This document shows positions 61,701-64,000 of a stretch of 64,000 nt of DNA, in pieces. The notes below the pieces were generated by a model that was not told the origin of the DNA, ran no database searches, and saw only the letters and a list, made by a program, of their open reading frames with translations. Numbering within the stretch: the stretch's first letter is position 1; every line of letters starts with the position of its first letter. The translations under genes and the position numbers were made by a program. Location: NCBI GenBank assembly GCA_963575745.1, contig CAUYUJ010015837.1, forward strand, positions 1,391,540 through 1,455,539, in the 5' to 3' direction. Source of the stretch: Prorocentrum cordatum (lineage: Eukaryota > Sar > Dinophyceae > Prorocentrales > Prorocentraceae).

Positions 61701-63862
61701 CTGAGGGACATGCAGGATGACCTATGCCGAGGGAAGGAATGCGGTGACCATGACGCAGATGTCGCGAAATCTTGTCGATGCCGTTCTTGGCAGTGGTCCA
61801 TGCCAGCCGTCGCCGATTCCCGAGCATGATCCACGAATTGACGATGGCCAAGATAGACTATTAACAAGATCGGCACCGACTTTTATGCGTTCAGTCTTGG
61901 TCATTGTCCTCATTTTCTTCCCTCCTCTATGGAGCCAGGGCGCGCCTGGCCAGGAGCTTTGCAGCCAGGTGCTCGAGGGGCTGTCCGTCTTAATCCAGAG
62001 GTTCCCAGGGGAGCCCGACCTGCATGCCGTCTGCATCGACCTCCTCACGTGGATGTGCGTCGTCCGCGGGGACGTGCTGGGCTTGCAGGCTTCTGGCACA
62101 TCGCAGGAGCACCCCCACGCTGGCGCGATTGCGCACCTCAACCGCCACACGCAGCGCTGCGTGAAGGAGGCGGTCGACGTAGCGGAGAAGGCGGACCCTT
62201 CGGGGCTCATCCTCGCGCACGAGGAGCGCACCAGGCTGCTGGTGCGGACGCAGCCTCTATCGGACATCCTGTGCACCGCGGACCAGGACGAGGTGTTGGC
62301 GTTGCTCGATGAGGTGAAGCACGGCCTCAGCTGGTACATCGATGCCCTGCCTAAGCCCGAGCACAAGGAGTACGCTAAAGCGTTCTTGCAAGCCGTGATG
62401 GAACACCACCAGCAAGAGTACACTTGCACGAAGCTTATAGAGCACTGGGTTCAGCGCGCAGAGATGAGTGGCAATCACAAGAATTACGACGAGAGGTACA
62501 AGACGCAGGAGAGGTTTACGGTGGTCGGGCTACTCTTCGGCATCTCGGCTCATATTCTGGCCCCGCTCCCTGAGTGCCGAGATACGCGCATCATCAAAAC
62601 GGCGCTAAACGCGATGTATGATCTGAACATCGTTCAGCCGTTCGACTGGGTCACCCAGGTCGAGATCGTCGGCACCATCCAGAAACTCGGCGGGAAGCAG
62701 CAGAGAGAGGCCTTCGGTTCGCTGAAGGAGTACTGGATGGGGTGCGAGGCGGCGTACGTGGGCCTCCTCGGGACGCTGCTGCAGGGCTCCTACTGCAGCA
62801 GCGGCGCACCGCAGCACGCCTTCGACCCCGACGTCGTGGACTGGGTTATCCAAGAGGCCTGCGACATCGTCCGCCACGCCACGGAGGGCGCGAGCGGCCC
62901 AGCCGACAACACGTGGGTGCTCAACCCAGCGCTGTGGTGTCTGAGCAAGGCTCGAGGAAGGAACACTGGCATAAACGTAAACTTCGGAGGTCTGCGCGAA
63001 CTTCTTGGATCGGCGTTGGGGCCCCCCCAGCGGCGCCTCCGGCGCCGCCCCTGGCGCGCTCCACGCGCCAGGCAGGGGGAAGAGGCGGAACCAAGAAATC
63101 CGCGCGGACCTTCTAAAGCTTGTACGTACGCCGATTGCTGTTCTTTCTGGAGGTATTCGAGGGCGCCCGCCACATGGGCGCCTGGCAGGGCGCGGTGGGC
63201 GACGCTGCGAAGCGGGCCCTCCAGTACTCCCTCGACTTCAACTCGAAGTCCGCCCAGGAGCCCGGGCGCACCGCCCATACAGTGGAGACCCATGCCAAGA
63301 AACACCCTGCTTGCCTCCAGGGTGCCCTGAGTTTCTATGGTTTCGCTGTGGAAGGCGTGACGTTCCCACACCAAGAATCAATGGATGTCCTGGGGTCTCA
63401 GGGTTTGGTTTCTTGTGGAAGGTTTCTTGTGGTCGAACCCATACTGTACGTCGCCTGCGCCGGTCCTGACCAGGCCCCTCTTGGGCCCGCGATCGGCGTT
63501 CACTGACGGCATGTATGTGCAAGAAGGTGGCGCGAATGGGGAGGCGTTCTAGGAAGGCGGGGGTCTTCTCAGACGGCGGGGGCAGTCTCGGAGGGGCCCA
63601 GGGGCGTCTAAGAAGGCTTCGTAGAAGCTGGGAGGGCTTCTAAGAGGGCCCCCCCGCCTTCTTAGAAGCGCCACCGTCTTCTGTGTGCCGCCAGGTGTAT
63701 GTCTTCCTGGGCAGGCCGGGAGGGCATGTGCACCAATGCTATGCCCAGGAGGGGCCCGGCCAGGACCGGTGCTGGCAAGCATGGCCGGCGCCCCCCATCC
63801 AGGAGTCGGAGGAGGAGGCCTCCAAGCTCAGGCGCCTCTGCCGCGGCGGGCCCTGTCAGTGA
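58574..63862 (+). CDS. Multi-exon gene of unknown function (~783 aa in this model), gene-level span
   Basis: Seven exons can be joined with matching phases: 58574-58741, 58937-59234, 60871-61253, 61614-61715, 61939-62949, 63153-63374, 63695-63862. Donors are GA, GT, GA, GA, GC and GA, a mix reported for dinoflagellates; acceptors are all AG. The protein is mostly helical, with an Ala/Pro-rich low-complexity part in exon 3. I recognise no domain, signal peptide or membrane segment. Two introns are introner-like hairpins and a third is mostly another inverted-repeat element. The N-terminus (ATG 58574) and the exon 6 end are the weakest points; GA donors are inferred from frame continuity, not from transcripts. 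Confidence 0.6.
58742..58936. mobile_element. Introner-like hairpin element, copy 3 = intron 1
   Basis: The whole 195-bp intron is the element. It starts GAAGAAACATGGCACAAACA and has arms TGGATCTGCGCTGGACCCCC and the complement of GGGGGGTCCAGCGTAGATCC (about 22 bp, one mismatch). The centre is CTGGCGCCGCCCCTGGCACG, and the 3' end is TGCTTTGTTCTTTCAG. CAATT occurs just before the shared TCGAGGAAG start and again right after the acceptor AG, a possible target duplication. Related copies lie at 9669, 44914 and 62950. Confidence 0.8.
58937..59234 (+). CDS. Unknown gene, exon 2
   Basis: 99 codons plus one base. It begins QLAQLLLEQAMYEPTVHAIA after TTTCAG and ends HHSYQQLFA with a GT donor (TTCGCAG|GTGTCC) in phase 1. 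The composition is strongly protein-like (DALIVDCVFHAGGHHDMGAF). No domain is recognised. Confidence 0.8.
59240..59385 (+). repeat. TTCTNAGAAGGC dispersed repeat, copy 3 (in intron 2)
   Basis: CTTCTTAGAAGCAGCC, CTTCTCAGAAGGCTCGGGCC, CCTAAGAAGCAGCC, then CCCCCTCGTGCGCGCCGCCG. It starts six bases inside intron 2. Confidence 0.65.
59814..59997. mobile_element. Long inverted-repeat element (GGACGAGAGGGGG family), copy 1
   Basis: The left arm starts GGACGAGAGGGGGCGGTAAG and the right arm ends CCCCCCCCCTCTCGTCC. The centre carries GCATGCAGCTGGTTTCGGCC and GCGCCAGGAGGCGCC, both shared with the element at 61261-61462. The same family has therefore landed in two introns of one gene. Confidence 0.65.
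60224..60405. repeat. Inverted-repeat element with GAAAATATGGG core, copy 2, plus GT run
   Basis: ACACAGACACACATCACATA and GATTCCGC pair imperfectly with GGGAATCCTGGGATTGTGTG on the right. The core has GAAAATATGGGAAGCG and GAAAATGTAGGG. A GT microsatellite (60361-60398) extends its right end. Compare 8548-8700. Confidence 0.5.
60871..61253 (+). CDS. Unknown gene, exon 3 (Ala/Pro-rich)
   Basis: It enters in phase 1 (G|GA) as QKERRNTDPEGPDGLWHKHP, continues ADIDVLVHSAGHDARDRSS, then an Ala/Thr/Pro/Gly-rich stretch (about 61010-61210), and ends TSAPKLEIGE. The phase-0 end at GAG|GAGAACGG needs a GA donor. A GT donor seven bases later (61261) would break the frame with exon 4. The composition and the phase match with exon 2 support it as an exon. 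Confidence 0.6.
61254..61613 (+). other. Intron 3 of the unknown gene
   Basis: 360 bp, inferred GA donor, acceptor GGTTTCCCAG. AGGAGA occurs at both borders (61252-61257 and 61612-61617), as would follow from a target duplication that supplied the splice sites. More than half of the intron is the inverted-repeat element at 61261-61462. Confidence 0.5.
61261..61462. mobile_element. Long inverted-repeat element, copy 2 (intron 3)
   Basis: The left arm begins TTCGGGTCGGGCGAAAGGGG and the right arm ends CCTTTTGCCCGACCCGAA. The arms stay complementary for about 48 bp (GGGATTGGGAAAGGGGGG against the complement of CCCCCCTTTGCTATCCCC). The centre GCATGCAGCTGGTTTCGGCC and GGCGCCAGGAGGCGCC matches 59814-59997. 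It starts seven bases after the inferred donor of intron 3. Confidence 0.75.
61614..61715 (+). CDS. Unknown gene, exon 4
   Basis: 34 codons: EMEVVLGHLARPDVPAAVCS, then FCVVGLGKRLRDMQ. Phase 0 at both ends; the donor CAG|GATGACC is GA-type. Confidence 0.6.
61716..61938 (+). other. Intron 4 of the unknown gene
   Basis: 223 bp, GATGACC...GGAGCCAG. It is open in the downstream frame (MTYAEGRNAVTMTQ...), so retention would also give a readable product. I saw no clear hairpin in it. Confidence 0.5.
61939..62949 (+). CDS. Unknown gene, exon 5 (largest coding exon)
   Basis: 337 codons, phase 0 to phase 0. It begins GAPGQELCSQVLEGLSVLIQ and ends NPALWCLSK. The sequence is helix-rich and typical of a soluble cytosolic protein (EVLALLDEVKHGLSWYIDAL, KEYAKAFLQAVMEHHQQEY, FDWVTQVEIVGTIQKLGGKQ). 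A repeat-helical scaffold (HEAT-like) is possible but not demonstrated. The donor AAG|GCTCGAGG is GC-type. Confidence 0.85.
62950..63152. mobile_element. Introner-like hairpin element, copy 4 = intron 5
   Basis: The 203-bp intron is essentially the element. It begins GCTCGAGGAAGGAACACTGG, then CATAAACGTAAACTTCGGAG. Arms GGTCTGCGCGAACTTCTTGG and the complement of AAGAAATCCGCGCGGACC pair, the centre is GGCGCCTCCGGCGCCGCCCC, and the end is TTGCTGTTCTTTCTGGAG. Removing it joins CLSK to VFEGARHMGAWQ in frame. Copies 1-3 lie at 9669, 44914 and 58742. Confidence 0.85.
63153..63374 (+). CDS. Unknown gene, exon 6 (3' end uncertain)
   Basis: It starts VFEGARHMGAWQGAVGDAAK directly after the introner and is clearly coding through AHTVETHAKKHPACLQ (63320). 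Beyond this the frame stays open to 63506. A phase-0 GA donor at CACCAA|GAATCA (63375) fits the last exon, while a GT at 63322 would give the wrong phase. Confidence 0.6.
63545..63694 (+). repeat. TTCTNAGAAGGC dispersed repeat, copy 4 (in the last intron)
   Basis: GTCTTCTCAGACGGC, GTCTAAGAAGGCTTCG, GGCTTCTAAGAGGGC and CCTTCTTAGAAGCGCC precede TGTGTGCCGCCAG, the acceptor of the last exon. Confidence 0.65.
63695..63862 (+). CDS. Unknown gene, last exon
   Basis: 56 codons including TGA at 63860-63862: VYVFLGRPGGHVHQCYAQEG, then QAWPAPPIQESEEEASKLRR and a Cys-rich end (LCRGGPCQ). The acceptor is GTGCCGCCAG. The composition is protein-like, but its connection to exon 6 is inferred from phase only. 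Confidence 0.5.
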   Translation: MYVFLGRPGGHVHQCYAQEGPGQDRCWQAWPAPPIQESEEEASKLRRLCRGGPCQ

Positions 63863-64000
63863 GCCAGCGGGCTCTTGTGCCTTCGTTTGTTTTTTTTGTT
63901 TTCGTTATGGTCATCCGCAGGTGACCTCTTGACCCTGCTTCGGGGGCAACGTTAGGGGGGATACGCTCAGGGAGGGGGGAGGGGTGCGTTGACCCCCAAT
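63863..64000. other. 3' flank of the unknown gene
   Basis: A T-rich tract (TTTGTTTTTTTTGTTTTCG, near 63885) lies just after the stop. No AATAAA-type signal is seen, as is usual for dinoflagellates. Confidence 0.4.

Overview
This window looks like nuclear DNA of a dinoflagellate. The strongest evidence is an exact copy of the 22-nt dinoflagellate spliced leader at 54900-54921 on the minus strand. It forms the 5' terminus of an intact, freshly inserted LINE-type retrotransposon. Supporting evidence is a gene at the right end whose frames only join through introns with GC or GA donors as well as GT, very sparse coding content, GC-rich repetitive DNA, and retroelement fragments with sequence habits I associate with dinoflagellates. 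I do not name a species.

Layout. 1-2.9 kb holds degenerate CTTGGGGCC-type repeats. 3.0-6.3 kb holds two tandem units of a ~1.5-kb complex repeat with GAC microsatellites, and 12.7-17.1 kb holds the same family inverted, in at least three diverged units. Between them lie a 160-bp terminal-inverted-repeat element, an introner-like hairpin (9.67 kb) and microsatellites. 17.4-21.4 kb is a decayed Ty1/copia-like retrotransposon. 22-31 kb is gene-poor, with CA, GAT and other microsatellites and a second 160-bp element at 29.68 kb. 31.4-34.3 kb is a decayed retroelement with a ubiquitin-like N-terminal domain, a reading frame with an RG-rich tail, and RT/RNase H remnants. 34.3-47.7 kb is almost entirely minisatellites and microsatellites plus small gene remnants.

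47.91-54.92 kb is the LINE, on the minus strand: spliced leader, ORF1 (zinc ribbon plus coiled coil), ORF2 (endonuclease, RT, RNase H, C-terminal zinc fingers), and a 3' stem-loop with no poly(A). It is inserted into a 77-bp tandem array, which flanks it on both sides, and is bounded by a 17-bp target-site duplication.

55.6-58.5 kb is CTC, 101-bp and 12-bp repeats. 58.57-63.86 kb holds a multi-exon plus-strand gene of unknown function, about 783 aa in my model. At least two of its introns consist almost wholly of one hairpin element family (copies at 9.67, 44.9, 58.74 and 62.95 kb), and a third intron is mostly a different long-inverted-repeat element. The exciting theme of the window is mobile hairpin DNA acting as introns (introner-like elements), next to a retrotransposon that carries a trans-spliced leader into the genome.
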